Shown here piece by piece: positions 8,613 to 17,183 of a stretch of DNA of 64,000 nt. The DNA comes from DATBHM01 sp963772375. GTDB taxonomy: Bacteria > Actinomycetota > UBA4738 > JACQTL01. The notes below the pieces were generated by a model. That model saw only the letters and a list, made by a program, of their open reading frames with translations. It was not told the DNA's origin and ran no database searches. The position numbers and the translations under genes are program-made. The stretch covers positions 1,364,001 to 1,428,000 of the forward strand of contig CAVYXG010000001.1 of the NCBI GenBank assembly GCA_963772375.1, written 5' to 3'. Every line of letters starts with the position of its first letter. The first letter of the stretch is position 1.

Positions 8613-8669
8613 GCGTCGTTCCTCCTGCATGACCGTTCGACGCATGGGCGGCGGGGGTTCGTTCGACCG

Positions 8670-8686
8670 CGTGACCGGAGGTCACG
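8670..8686. promoter_or_regulatory. Inverted repeat, possible operator
   Basis: Two perfect 7-bp arms, CGTGACC and GGTCACG, separated by GGA. It lies 58 bp upstream of the start of the small zinc-finger gene and downstream of the anti-sigma gene. The shape (GTGA with TCAC) recalls CRP/FNR-type sites, but the spacing is one base longer. It could also be a weak terminator. Confidence 0.4.
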
Positions 8687-8720
8687 AGATCGCAACACGC
8701 GGGCGGAGCCGGGACGCGGA

Positions 8721-8978
8721 TCAGGCCGTGGTGGTCGGCCCGTGCTCCTCCTCGATGAACATCCGGATGCGGACCGAGAGCGTGTCCGGTACGGCCTGGT
8801 CCATCGCGCACTTGCGCGCGACGATGGCGCGCAGCCGCTGCTGGAAGTCGGCGCGCTTCGCGCACGGGCTGCACGTCCGGAGGTGGAGCGCGATGAACTC
8901 GCTCCGCTCCTGCGGCAGCTCGTGATCGAGGTAGGCCTCGACCTCCCTCAGCACCTCGTCGCAGTCAATCCCTGACAA
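8721..8978 (-). CDS. rsrA: Zinc-binding anti-sigma factor, RsrA-like
   Basis: An 85-residue ZAS-family protein. HLRTCSPC gives the H-x3-C-x2-C zinc motif, with further cysteines at residue 6 and in the ARKC segment, as in the redox-sensing RsrA/RshA group that holds SigR/SigH inactive until disulfide stress releases zinc. It starts at TTG 8978 inside the 3' end of the sigma gene (14 bp overlap), as such pairs usually do. That overlap implies matched synthesis. The symbol is by family resemblance. Confidence 0.85.
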   Translation of the reverse strand: MSGIDCDEVLREVEAYLDHELPQERSEFIALHLRTCSPCAKRADFQQRLRAIVARKCAMDQAVPDTLSVRIRMFIEEEHGPTTTA

Positions 8979-9579
8979 GTCCTCGCTCCCTTACCTTGTC
9001 CCACAACATCTTCTCCAGGGATTTCCTTCCGCGGTGCAACCTCGACATCACGGTTCCGATTGGGATGTCGAGGATCTCGGCGATCTCCTTGTACGCGAAT
9101 CCCTCCACGTCCGCCAACCAGACGGCCATCCGGAACGCCTCCGGAAGCGCGTCGAGCGCGGCCTGGACGTCCTCGTCGGGCATGCGCTCGAGGACCTGGG
9201 CCTCGGCCGACGCGGTCTCGCCACCGCCCGAGCCGTCGGCCAGGTGGTCGTACAGGTACCAGTCGGGGATCTCGTCCTCGAGCACGGTCAGCGGCTGCCG
9301 CTGCTTCTTGCGGTAGGCGTTGATGAACGTGTTGGTGAGGATCCGGTACAGCCACGCCTTGAGGTTGGTCCCCGGCGTGAACCCGGAGAAGCCCCGGTAC
9401 GCCCGCAGGTACGCCTCCTGGACGAGGTCCTCGGCGTCGGCGGGGTTGCGGGTCAGCCGGAGCGCGGCCGAGTACAGCTGGGGCATGAGCGGCATCGCGT
9501 CGCGCTCGAACCGCTCGCGGCGCTCCTGCTCGGTCTCCTCCGGAGAACCCGTGGGGAGCTGCTCAGCCTGACTGGTCAA
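8965..9579 (-). CDS. sigR: ECF sigma factor, SigR/SigH type
   Basis: A 204-residue RNA polymerase sigma factor. Region 2 shows LYSAALRLTRNPADAEDLVQEAYLRAYR, and region 4 shows the helix-turn-helix YKEIAEILDIPIGTVMSRLHRGRKSL, both close to actinobacterial SigR/SigH of the oxidative (thiol) stress response. Start taken as TTG 9579, the only suitable start upstream of the conserved ERFERDA segment. It overlaps the molybdoenzyme gene by 17 bp. Its partner anti-sigma gene follows and overlaps it. Confidence 0.88.
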   Translation of the reverse strand: MTSQAEQLPTGSPEETEQERRERFERDAMPLMPQLYSAALRLTRNPADAEDLVQEAYLRAYRGFSGFTPGTNLKAWLYRILTNTFINAYRKKQRQPLTVLEDEIPDWYLYDHLADGSGGGETASAEAQVLERMPDEDVQAALDALPEAFRMAVWLADVEGFAYKEIAEILDIPIGTVMSRLHRGRKSLEKMLWDKVRERGLVRD

Positions 9580-11182
9580 CGACCTCGACTCCGTGCCATC
9601 CCGTCGCCCCACTGTACTCCGGCGGTCTGACGGCGGACGTCTGGGTCGCCCCCGTCCCGTCCGTGGCGCGCACGACGACGTTCGTCTGCGCACCCGGTCT
9701 CGGAGCGAACCGGTATCTCCACTGGCGCCACGTGAACTCCGACAGCGGGGTCTTGAGGTCCGCGTCGGCGAACGAGTGGCCGCCGTCCGTGCTGACCTCC
9801 ACCCGGGAGATCCCCCGGTCACCGGCGAAGGCGATCCCGGCAACGATCACCGAACCGTCCACGCTCGAGCCGTCCCTGGGGGTGTCGATGCGGGACATCG
9901 TGCGGACGACGGCCTCCTTGATCCAGCCCCGCACCACCCAGTAGCCCGCGAACGGCTGGTCGACGACCTCGATCTTCCCCAGCCACTTGGGCTGCTTCAT
10001 CCCGTAGTAGCCGGGGACCAGGATCCGGGCGGGGAACCCGTGCGCCCGCGGGAGCACGTTCCCGTTCATCCCGTACGCGATGATCGTGTTCGGGGACATG
10101 GCGTCGGCGACCGGCACCGAGTCGGCGAACCCGTCCACCGACGTCGACACCACCTCGAGGGCGCCGGCCTTGACGCCGGCTCGCCGCAGGAGGTCGCGGA
10201 GGCGGACGCCGATCCACCTGGCGTTGGAGATCAGGTGCCCGCCGGTCTTGTTGCTGATGCACTCGAGCGTCATGACCTGCTCGATGGCCGGCATCGATGT
10301 GAGCTCGTGGTAGCTCAGGGCGAACGGCCGGTCGACCAGCCCGCCGATCTCGAGCCGCCACGTCGCCCGGTCGACGTCCGGGAAGAACAGCTCCTCGTTC
10401 ACCACGTAGAACCGGCCGTTCGGCGTGATCTCGGGCGTCAGCCCGGCGATCCCGGCGAACGACGCGTCCCCGGGCGCCGCGGAGGGAACCGGGGCGGGCG
10501 AGACATTCCCCCGCGTCGAGAGCCGCGTGTTGCCGGGATCCGGACGCCGGAACACCAGCCGGCCGAGGTTCGCCCAACCCACGAGGAACGCCGCCCCGCC
10601 GATCCACATCGCCCGGACCACCTCGCGCCGGGTGACGTCCGTGTCGCTGGCGACCCGACCGGCCGTCACGCGCTGGAAGGCCCGCACGCCGAACCACACC
10701 GAGGCGGCGAAGATCGGGATCAGGGCCAGGGCGTACAGGAACCGCCCCACGTCGCCTGGCGCCGGCCGGAAGGTGAGCACCGCCACCAGGTACAGGGGCA
10801 GCGCGAGGACCGCGGCCGCGAGCATGGTCCGGCCGCCCAGCCACCGCCGCACCGCCGGGAGCGCCAGGCCGAGCAGCGTTCCGGCGATCACCAGCCCGAG
10901 CCCGGAGCCGACCACCGCCGCCGGGCGGGCGCCGTGCTGGAGGTTGTCGATGAAGAAGGCGTCCACGCTGCCCGGAGCGCCCCGGATGACCGCCTCGGCC
11001 ACGGCGACCGGCGGGAACGGGATGGAGGGGATCAGGGTGTGAACGATCGCCGAGATGGCCAGCGCGGCGGCGGCGCTCACGAGGCCGGCGACCGCGCCGG
11101 CCCCAGGGCCGGCGCGGTCCTCGGGGGAACCCGCCGGGGCAGGCGGCGGCCGCCGCCGTGGGTGATCGACCTTCCTGCTCAC
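9563..11182 (-). CDS. Membrane-anchored molybdopterin oxidoreductase, sulfite-oxidase family
   Basis: 539 residues. The N-terminal 200 residues hold about five membrane helices; the rest is a SUOX-type Mo-cofactor domain followed by a Mo-co dimerisation (Ig-like) domain. The molybdenum-ligand cysteine is in MTLECISNKTGG, and RAHGFPARILVPGYYGMKQPKW is the family's cofactor signature. The substrate is unknown; actinobacterial relatives are annotated simply as molybdopterin-dependent oxidoreductases. GTG 11182 has GGAGG just upstream. Its 3' end overlaps sigR, so the enzyme and the thiol-stress sigma factor are probably co-transcribed, which is unusual. A MoaE gene for cofactor synthesis lies at 36855-37289. 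Confidence 0.88.
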   Translation of the reverse strand: MSRKVDHPRRRPPPAPAGSPEDRAGPGAGAVAGLVSAAAALAISAIVHTLIPSIPFPPVAVAEAVIRGAPGSVDAFFIDNLQHGARPAAVVGSGLGLVIAGTLLGLALPAVRRWLGGRTMLAAAVLALPLYLVAVLTFRPAPGDVGRFLYALALIPIFAASVWFGVRAFQRVTAGRVASDTDVTRREVVRAMWIGGAAFLVGWANLGRLVFRRPDPGNTRLSTRGNVSPAPVPSAAPGDASFAGIAGLTPEITPNGRFYVVNEELFFPDVDRATWRLEIGGLVDRPFALSYHELTSMPAIEQVMTLECISNKTGGHLISNARWIGVRLRDLLRRAGVKAGALEVVSTSVDGFADSVPVADAMSPNTIIAYGMNGNVLPRAHGFPARILVPGYYGMKQPKWLGKIEVVDQPFAGYWVVRGWIKEAVVRTMSRIDTPRDGSSVDGSVIVAGIAFAGDRGISRVEVSTDGGHSFADADLKTPLSEFTWRQWRYRFAPRPGAQTNVVVRATDGTGATQTSAVRPPEYSGATGWHGVEVVDQSG

Positions 11183-11335
11183 GGGCCTCCAGCCTCCGTC
11201 CCGACCCCGTGGTCCCCGCGCCCGGGCCGTCCGTTACGCACTGCGACAAATCTGAACGTTCACAACAAATTCGAACATCGCGAGGCTTTGGATGGGGGGT
11301 GTGTTCGCGAAACCCTGTGGGAAGATGGCTTCTTC

Positions 11336-13315
11336 ATGGCCGACGACAACAGGAACAAGGGAGCCCGCCGAGGCGGGTTGCCCGGGTTCGACCTCGGCGG
11401 GGGCGGCAACGGCTCCCCCCAGGACCGCCAGCGCCGGACTCGGATGCTCATCTGGATCGTCGTGCTCGTGGTGGTCGGGTGGGTGCTGTTCCAGAGCGTC
11501 AGCTCGCCCTCGCAGGCCGTCACTTACACGCAGATGCTCGGGTACATCGAGAAGGGTCCCGGCACGATCACCGACGTCGTCGTGACCGACACCTCGATCA
11601 CGGGCACCGTCCATCACCCCGACGGCTCCTCGGAAAGCGTGGCGGCCTCCCGCCTGGACTCGGACCAGTCGATCTTCCCGCTGCTGAACAAGAGCAAGAT
11701 CTCCTACGAACAGAAGCCGCCGAGCGGCTGGCTCTCCTTCGTCACCCAGCTCGTGCTGATGCTGATCCTGTTCGGGGCCATCTACTTCTTCCTGTTCCGC
11801 CGGATGGGTGCCGCCGGCGCCAACGCGTTGAACCTGGGGAAGAACAAGGTCCGAATCTACGACCGCAAGGAGATGAAGACCACGTTCTCCGACGTGGCCG
11901 GCGTCGACGAACCGGTCGAGGAGCTCCGCGAGGTCGTCGACTTCCTGAAGAACCCCAAGAAGTACCAGCGGCTCGGGGGCCGGCTGCCCAAGGGCGTGCT
12001 GCTGCTCGGGCCCCCGGGGTGCGGCAAGACGCTGCTGGCCCGCGCGGTGGCCGGCGAGGCCAACGTGCCGTTCTTCTTCATGTCGGGCTCTGAGTTCGTC
12101 GAGATGTTCGTCGGCCTCGGCGCAGCGCGCGTCCGGGAGCTGTTCCAGCAGGCCAAGGAGAAGGCGCCGGCGCTGGTGTTCCTCGACGAGATCGACACCA
12201 TCGGCAAGGGCCGAATGGGCGGGATCGGCGGCTCGATGGGCTCCCACGACGAGCGCGAGCAGACGCTGAACCAGCTGCTGGTGGAGATGGACGGCTTCGA
12301 CTCCTCCCGCGGCGTGATCATCATGGCGGCGACGAACCGCCACGACGTGCTCGACCCGGCGCTCGTGCGGCCGGGGCGGTTCGACCGCCAGGTCGTGGTG
12401 GACCGTCCCGACCTCCGGGGCCGCGAGAACATCCTCAAGGTGCACGCCCGCGGCGTGGCGCTCTGTCCGAACGTGGACCTGCACGTGATCGCGGCGCGCA
12501 CGCCGGGGTTCACTGGCGCGGACCTGGCCAACGTGGTGAACGAGGCCGCACTGCTGGCGGCCCGTCGGGAGAAGGACTGCGTCGAGATCGTCGAGCTCGA
12601 AGAGGCCATCGACCGTGTCGTGGCCGGGCTCGAGCGCAAGAGCCGCGTCATCGGCGAACGCGAGCGCGAGATCGTGGCCGTCCACGAGATGGGACATGCG
12701 CTGGTCGCGCTCAACTCGCCGACAGCGGACCCGGTGCACCGGGTGTCGATCATCCCGCGCGGCGCGGCGGCGCTCGGCATGACGATGCAGCGCCCCCTGG
12801 AGGACCGCTATCTGCTCACCGAACCCGAGCTGGCCGACCGGCTGGCCATCCTGCTCGGCGGCCGCACGGCTGAGGAGATCGCGTTCAAGCAGATCTCCAC
12901 CGGCGCTGCGGACGACCTCAAGCGCGCCACGGACATCGCCAAGGCCATGGTCGTCGAGTACGGCATGAGCGAGACGATCGGGCCACTCGCGTACGGCAAC
13001 GACGGTCGCAGCGAGCTGATGTTCGGGCAGGGCCCGCAGTACTCCGGCACGATGGCCGACGCCATCGACAAGGAGGTCATCAAGCTCGTCACCGAGGCCC
13101 ACCGCCGGGCCAACGAGATCCTCGAGGAGCGCCACGAGATGCTCGATCACCTGTCGAAGCTCCTCATGGCCCAGGAGGTCATCGAGGGCATCGACCTCGA
13201 GGCCTACGTGAGTGGCACCCGCCCGATCCCCGACCCGAGCAGCGTCTCGCCGAACGGCCACGCCGTCACCGAGGACATCACCGGGCCGGCCATCACGGCG
13301 TCGCCGTCCGAGTAG
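11336..13315 (+). CDS. ftsH: ATP-dependent zinc metalloprotease FtsH
   Basis: 659 residues, membrane-bound AAA+ protease that removes damaged or short-lived membrane and soluble proteins. Membrane helices at about 36-54 and 132-154 flank an outside domain. Walker A GPPGCGKT is at 225-232, Walker B LVFLDE at 280-285, the second region of homology around RPGRFDRQV, and the zinc site HEMGH at 450-454. Most FtsH proteins have HEAGH here; the change keeps both histidines and the glutamate. Start ATG 11336 is set by the family's N-terminus; the ribosome binding site is weak. Divergent from the molybdoenzyme across 153 bp that must hold both promoters. Confidence 0.96.
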   Translation: MADDNRNKGARRGGLPGFDLGGGGNGSPQDRQRRTRMLIWIVVLVVVGWVLFQSVSSPSQAVTYTQMLGYIEKGPGTITDVVVTDTSITGTVHHPDGSSESVAASRLDSDQSIFPLLNKSKISYEQKPPSGWLSFVTQLVLMLILFGAIYFFLFRRMGAAGANALNLGKNKVRIYDRKEMKTTFSDVAGVDEPVEELREVVDFLKNPKKYQRLGGRLPKGVLLLGPPGCGKTLLARAVAGEANVPFFFMSGSEFVEMFVGLGAARVRELFQQAKEKAPALVFLDEIDTIGKGRMGGIGGSMGSHDEREQTLNQLLVEMDGFDSSRGVIIMAATNRHDVLDPALVRPGRFDRQVVVDRPDLRGRENILKVHARGVALCPNVDLHVIAARTPGFTGADLANVVNEAALLAARREKDCVEIVELEEAIDRVVAGLERKSRVIGEREREIVAVHEMGHALVALNSPTADPVHRVSIIPRGAAALGMTMQRPLEDRYLLTEPELADRLAILLGGRTAEEIAFKQISTGAADDLKRATDIAKAMVVEYGMSETIGPLAYGNDGRSELMFGQGPQYSGTMADAIDKEVIKLVTEAHRRANEILEERHEMLDHLSKLLMAQEVIEGIDLEAYVSGTRPIPDPSSVSPNGHAVTEDITGPAITASPSE

Positions 13316-13454
13316 ACCCGCACCATCGCTTCCGATCGTCCAGCTGTTCCGGTTCGGCAGCCGATGTGGCATGGCCCCAACCTCTCACGGGCCGAAGCCC
13401 GGGGAAGCGCATTGGGTTCGGACACGAGCGAAGCGGAAAAGTACTCAATCGGCG

Positions 13455-13895
13455 ATGGAACACCGTATCGACGTCATCACCTTGGCGGTGAGCGACCTGG
13501 AGCGCGCGCTCGCCTTCTACCGAGGGCTCGGCCTGGTGTCACGCGGCGTGACTGCCACCGAGTTCGCGGGCGACGACACCAACCCGGCCGGCGCCGTCGT
13601 GATGTTCCGGCTCGACGGCGGACTGATGCTCGCCCTCTACCCGCGCAGCGAACTCGCCAAGGACGCTCGGATCCCGCCCGGGCCGGCGCAGAGCGGGGAG
13701 TTCAGCCTCGGCCATCTCGTCGCAAGCCGGACCGACGTCGACGGGCTCCTCGCGCAAGCCAAGGCAGCCGGCGCAACCATCACCGATGAGCCGCACGATC
13801 GCGCGTGGGGCATCTACTCGGGCTACTTCCGCGACCTCGACGGGCACCTCTGGGAAGTCATTCACAACCCGCCACGAACCGCCAACGACGGCTGA
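13455..13895 (+). CDS. VOC (glyoxalase/bleomycin-resistance fold) protein
   Basis: A 146-residue protein with the paired beta-alpha-beta modules of the vicinal-oxygen-chelate superfamily (ITLAVSDLERALAFYRGLGL near the start, YFRDLDGHLWEVIHNP near the end). Members include glyoxalase I, dioxygenases and fosfomycin or bleomycin resistance proteins; the type here cannot be told. Start at ATG 13455. About 140 bp of non-coding DNA separates it from ftsH, and it converges on the glycosyltransferase gene with a 9 bp gap. Confidence 0.85.
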   Translation: MEHRIDVITLAVSDLERALAFYRGLGLVSRGVTATEFAGDDTNPAGAVVMFRLDGGLMLALYPRSELAKDARIPPGPAQSGEFSLGHLVASRTDVDGLLAQAKAAGATITDEPHDRAWGIYSGYFRDLDGHLWEVIHNPPRTANDG

Positions 13896-13904
13896 CGCGT
13901 CGAA

Positions 13905-14768
13905 TCAGTCGTTGCGCTGCGTGACGCACAGGTCGAACCGGCCGCGGAACCGGTCGAGGAACCGGTAGAAGTTCCGTTTCGACAGACGTTCGCGTTCGGC
14001 CTCCGGGATCGACGACCACACGCGGTGCTCGTGGCGCCCGACGGGGACGGGCACGACCACCGCGCGGAGGCCCCGGTCGCGGATGCGGAACGACAGCTCG
14101 ATGTCCGCGGCCCGATAGAAGCGGAAGCCCGGATCGAAACCCCCGGCTTCCACCAGCACGTCGCGCCGGAACGCCATGCAGTACCCCTCGATCGCGTCCA
14201 CCTCCGGCCCGTCGGACGTCCGGAACTCCCGGAGGTCGTCGGTCACGATGCCGAACGGCCCGGCGACGCCGACTCCGGGATCGTCGAGTGCGCGGGCCAG
14301 CGGGGTGAGGATGTCGCCCTCCGGTTCGATCGAGCCGTCCACCGCGACCACGATCCGCGCATCGGTCGACGCGAGGCCGGCCGCGCGGGCGGCGCCCCAT
14401 CCGTCACCGGGGTCGACGGCGACCACCGTCGCCGCCCCCGGCCACTGCGAGTCGGTCACGCCCACGGCGTCGACCACCACGTGTTGGACGGCCAGCCCGG
14501 CGTGGTGGCGGTCGAACGCCGTGATCCCCCGGACCACGTCCTCGGGCCACCCCTCGACCACCCACTGCACGCTGAACGCGGCGGTGGTCGCGTTGGCGTC
14601 GGCGGCCTCATGGAGCTCGAACCCTCCGGCCACGTCGACCACCTCGAACCCCAGCTCCCGGATCCGGTCGCGGAGCGCGTCGGCGGCGGCGTAGTCCCTC
14701 GCTGCCCGGCGCTCGGCGCGCTCGTCCGCCAGCCGGCGGGCGCGGGCCCCGGCCTCCGGATCACCCAC
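13905..14768 (-). CDS. GT-A fold glycosyltransferase with an N-terminal CysRS-tail-like helix pair
   Basis: 287 residues. Residues 5-52 (RRLADERAERRAARDY, then AADALRDRIRELGFEVVD and GGFEL) closely resemble the C-terminal tail of cysteinyl-tRNA synthetases and related short helical modules. Residues 60-280 resemble a family 2 glycosyltransferase: VDGSIEPEGD replaces the usual DxD region, and FYRAADIELSFRIRDRG matches the ED-type acceptor motif. Secretion signals and membrane helices are absent. The start GTG 14768 overlaps the end of the hydrolase gene by 8 bp. The fusion is odd, and its purpose is unknown. Confidence 0.75.
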   Translation of the reverse strand: MGDPEAGARARRLADERAERRAARDYAAADALRDRIRELGFEVVDVAGGFELHEAADANATTAAFSVQWVVEGWPEDVVRGITAFDRHHAGLAVQHVVVDAVGVTDSQWPGAATVVAVDPGDGWGAARAAGLASTDARIVVAVDGSIEPEGDILTPLARALDDPGVGVAGPFGIVTDDLREFRTSDGPEVDAIEGYCMAFRRDVLVEAGGFDPGFRFYRAADIELSFRIRDRGLRAVVVPVPVGRHEHRVWSSIPEAERERLSKRNFYRFLDRFRGRFDLCVTQRND

Positions 14769-15534
14769 CGGCGTGCCGCCGCACGAACTCGAGCACCGCG
14801 GCGTCCGACTCCGCGGCGCGCTCGGAGTGGTAGAGGTGACCGGCGCCGTCGATGAGGTGGAGCTCGGCCCCCGGGATCCCTTCGGCCAGGACGCGGGCGT
14901 TCTCCACGCTCACCAGGCGGTCCTCCGTGCCGTGCAGCACGAGCACCGGCACCCCGATGGACGGGAGCCGGTCGTACACGTCGAACTCCTGCATGGCCTC
15001 CCACTGCCGCCGGCCGGCGAGCTGCGACTGGGGTTGCTGCGCGCCGGTCGCGAGGTCCTCGGCCACGTGCTCGGGATGGGCCTCCGGGAACCCCGGCGCG
15101 TACAGGGCCATCCACGGGCGGTCCTTGGGCACCTTCGAACGAACCGGCGCCACGTGCGACCCCCCCGGATGCGTCGCGGCGACGATGAGCGAACGCACCC
15201 GCTCGCGGTGGGTCAGGGCGAGCCCCATCGCGATCATGCCGCCGAACGACTGTCCGTACAGGTGCGCCGACTCCACGCCGACGAGGTGCAGCACCGCGAC
15301 TGCGTCCTCCACGAAGGTCCACATCGTCACCGCCTCGCCGGGGGAGTCCGAGCGGCCGTTTCCCCGGAGGTCGAACGCCACCACGAACAGCTCCTCCGCG
15401 AGGACGGGGATGTTCCTGCGCCAGCCGGGGATGTCGCCGCCCAGGCCCTCGATCAGCAGGATCGGCTCGCCGTCTCGGGGCCCGTGCGTCTCGTAGTACA
15501 GGCGGCAGCCGTCGGGCCGGGTCAGCTCCGGCAC
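14761..15534 (-). CDS. Alpha/beta hydrolase
   Basis: 257 residues with the alpha/beta hydrolase fold. The nucleophile is Ser96 in GQSFGG; the acid is likely the aspartate in GTEDRLVS, and the histidine is in GAGHLYH. It resembles 3-oxoadipate enol-lactonase and haloperoxidase-type enzymes, but the substrate is open. GTG 15534 begins 4 bp after the flavin reductase stop, and its 3' end overlaps the glycosyltransferase start, so the three genes form one operon. Confidence 0.88.
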   Translation of the reverse strand: MPELTRPDGCRLYYETHGPRDGEPILLIEGLGGDIPGWRRNIPVLAEELFVVAFDLRGNGRSDSPGEAVTMWTFVEDAVAVLHLVGVESAHLYGQSFGGMIAMGLALTHRERVRSLIVAATHPGGSHVAPVRSKVPKDRPWMALYAPGFPEAHPEHVAEDLATGAQQPQSQLAGRRQWEAMQEFDVYDRLPSIGVPVLVLHGTEDRLVSVENARVLAEGIPGAELHLIDGAGHLYHSERAAESDAAVLEFVRRHAGG

Positions 15535-15538
15535 GCCG

Positions 15539-16045
15539 TCAGCGCTCCCGGACGGGCGCCCCGGCCGCCGCGCCGTCGACCCTCGCGTACGAGCCGCGAT
15601 GGAACACCAGGGGCGGTTCGTCCGCCTGCTCGGCACGGAGCACGTGCGCCAGGAAGATCGTGTGGTCCCCACCGTCGAACGCCGCCTCCACGCGAGCCTC
15701 GACCCACGCCGACGCGCCGTCGACGAGCGGCAGCCCGTCGGCGCCCTCCCGGTACGGGACGCCATCGAATTTGTCTTCCCGCTTCTGCGCGAACCGCACC
15801 GCGAGGTCCGGCTGCCCCGCCGAGAGCACGCTCACCGAGAACTCGCCCGCGGCCTCGATGCAGCCGTGGGTGTTCGACGAACGGTCGACGCACACGAGCA
15901 CCATGGGGGGCTCCAACGAGACCGAGGTGAACGCGTTCACCGTGAGCCCGCAGACCCCCTCGGGCACGTGGCGCGTGCCCACGATCGTGACGCCGGTCGG
16001 GTACCGGGACAGGACCTGACGGAGGTGCAGCGGATCGACGCCCAT
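15539..16045 (-). CDS. Flavin reductase-like FMN-binding protein
   Basis: 168 residues of the flavin_reduct (split-barrel) family. Conserved features are the N-terminal YPTGVTIVGT strand, GLTVNAFTSVSLEPPMVLVCVD, and LVFHRGSYARV near the end. Such proteins supply reduced FMN/FAD to partner monooxygenases. It heads an operon with a hydrolase and a glycosyltransferase, and an LLM-type oxidoreductase gene lies 40 bp upstream on the same strand. A reductase/oxidoreductase pairing is plausible but not shown. Confidence 0.88.
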   Translation of the reverse strand: MGVDPLHLRQVLSRYPTGVTIVGTRHVPEGVCGLTVNAFTSVSLEPPMVLVCVDRSSNTHGCIEAAGEFSVSVLSAGQPDLAVRFAQKREDKFDGVPYREGADGLPLVDGASAWVEARVEAAFDGGDHTIFLAHVLRAEQADEPPLVFHRGSYARVDGAAAGAPVRER

Positions 16046-16084
16046 CGCCGCCTTGAGTGTACGAACGGCGCGGCGGAATCCCCG

Positions 16085-17092
16085 TCAGCCCGCGGCCGGC
16101 GCGAACGTCTCGAGCAGCAGCTCGTACGTCGAGCGGAGCCGTTCGGGATCGGGCCCCACCCAGGCGCTCCCCAGGATCACGCGGTCGACGACGCCCTCGA
16201 ACGCGCGGAGCCGCTCGCGGGCCTCGTCCGGCGTGCCGGCCACCGCCAGGTGCTCGACGAGGGGCATCGCGATCTCGGCCATCGCCGCCAGATCGCCCCG
16301 CACATACGCCTTGCGGAGGGTCCCGACCAGGTCCTCCCGCCCATGCATCGCCAGGACGGGCGCGTACGTCCGGGTGGTCGCGTAGAACCCCAGCTGCAGC
16401 GCGGCCTCGCGGCGGGCGAGATCGCCGTCGGGGTCGACCTGCACGACGAGGTTGGTCGTGACGCTGATCTCCGACGGGTCGCGGCCCGCCTCAGACGCCC
16501 CCCGTTCGATCGCCGGGCGGAGCACCTCGCGCACGTACTTCGGACTGGTCATGGGGTGGCCGGAGACGCCGTCGGCCACCCGGCCGGCCGCCTCGGCCAT
16601 CCTCGGGTTCACGGCGGCCAGGTAGATCGGGATCCCGCCGGGCGCCGGCCCCGCGCCGGGGAACGGCGCCATGGTGATGGAGTAGAACCGCCCCCGATGC
16701 TCTGGCGGCACGCCGCCGAACGAACCGAGGACGGCGCGCACCGCACCGACGTACTCGGCCATCTTCGGGGCGGGGTGCTCGAAGGCGACGCCGAACCGCT
16801 CCTCGTTCACCCGCTTCACCTGCGGGCCGAGGCCGAGCACGAACCGCCCGCCCGACAGCTCCGACAGGTCGCGGGCGGTCATCGCGGTGATCGCAGGGCT
16901 CCGGGGGAACGCCAGCGCGACCGCGGTCCCGACGGTGATCCCCGAGGTGGCCTGCGCAGCCAGCGTGGCCTGCACGAAGGCCGTTCGGGCAGTCTCGGCG
17001 ACCCACACGCTCTCGAATCCGGCATCCTCGGCCCGCCGGGCCAGGTCGGGGATGCCGGCGAGCTCGCCGCCGACGACGATCCCGAGGTCCAT
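16085..17092 (-). CDS. LLM-class (F420-dependent type) oxidoreductase
   Basis: 335 residues with the luciferase-like TIM-barrel fold. Typical segments are ARRAEDAGFESVWVAE, LSGGRFVLGLGP and PIYLAAVNPRMAEAAGRVADG, the last being the cofactor-phosphate region of F420-dependent members. Substrate unknown. ATG 17092 (beginning MDLGIVVGG) fits the family best; ATG 17116 would add eight residues. Divergent from the protein kinase gene, with under 100 bp between them. Confidence 0.87.
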   Translation of the reverse strand: MDLGIVVGGELAGIPDLARRAEDAGFESVWVAETARTAFVQATLAAQATSGITVGTAVALAFPRSPAITAMTARDLSELSGGRFVLGLGPQVKRVNEERFGVAFEHPAPKMAEYVGAVRAVLGSFGGVPPEHRGRFYSITMAPFPGAGPAPGGIPIYLAAVNPRMAEAAGRVADGVSGHPMTSPKYVREVLRPAIERGASEAGRDPSEISVTTNLVVQVDPDGDLARREAALQLGFYATTRTYAPVLAMHGREDLVGTLRKAYVRGDLAAMAEIAMPLVEHLAVAGTPDEARERLRAFEGVVDRVILGSAWVGPDPERLRSTYELLLETFAPAAG

Positions 17093-17183
17093 CGAAGCGG
17101 CAGGGTACCCGGACATCGCCGCGTCCACACCGCCCCGGGATGTGAGGTTGGCAGGCCCGCCCCGAGTGGGTAGGAATGTCCGG

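Noticed and set aside
9593..13315. A 1240-residue open frame on the plus strand ending in FtsH
   Set aside because: The first 580 residues are the antisense of the molybdoenzyme gene, rich in Arg, Pro and His. FtsH starts at 11336.
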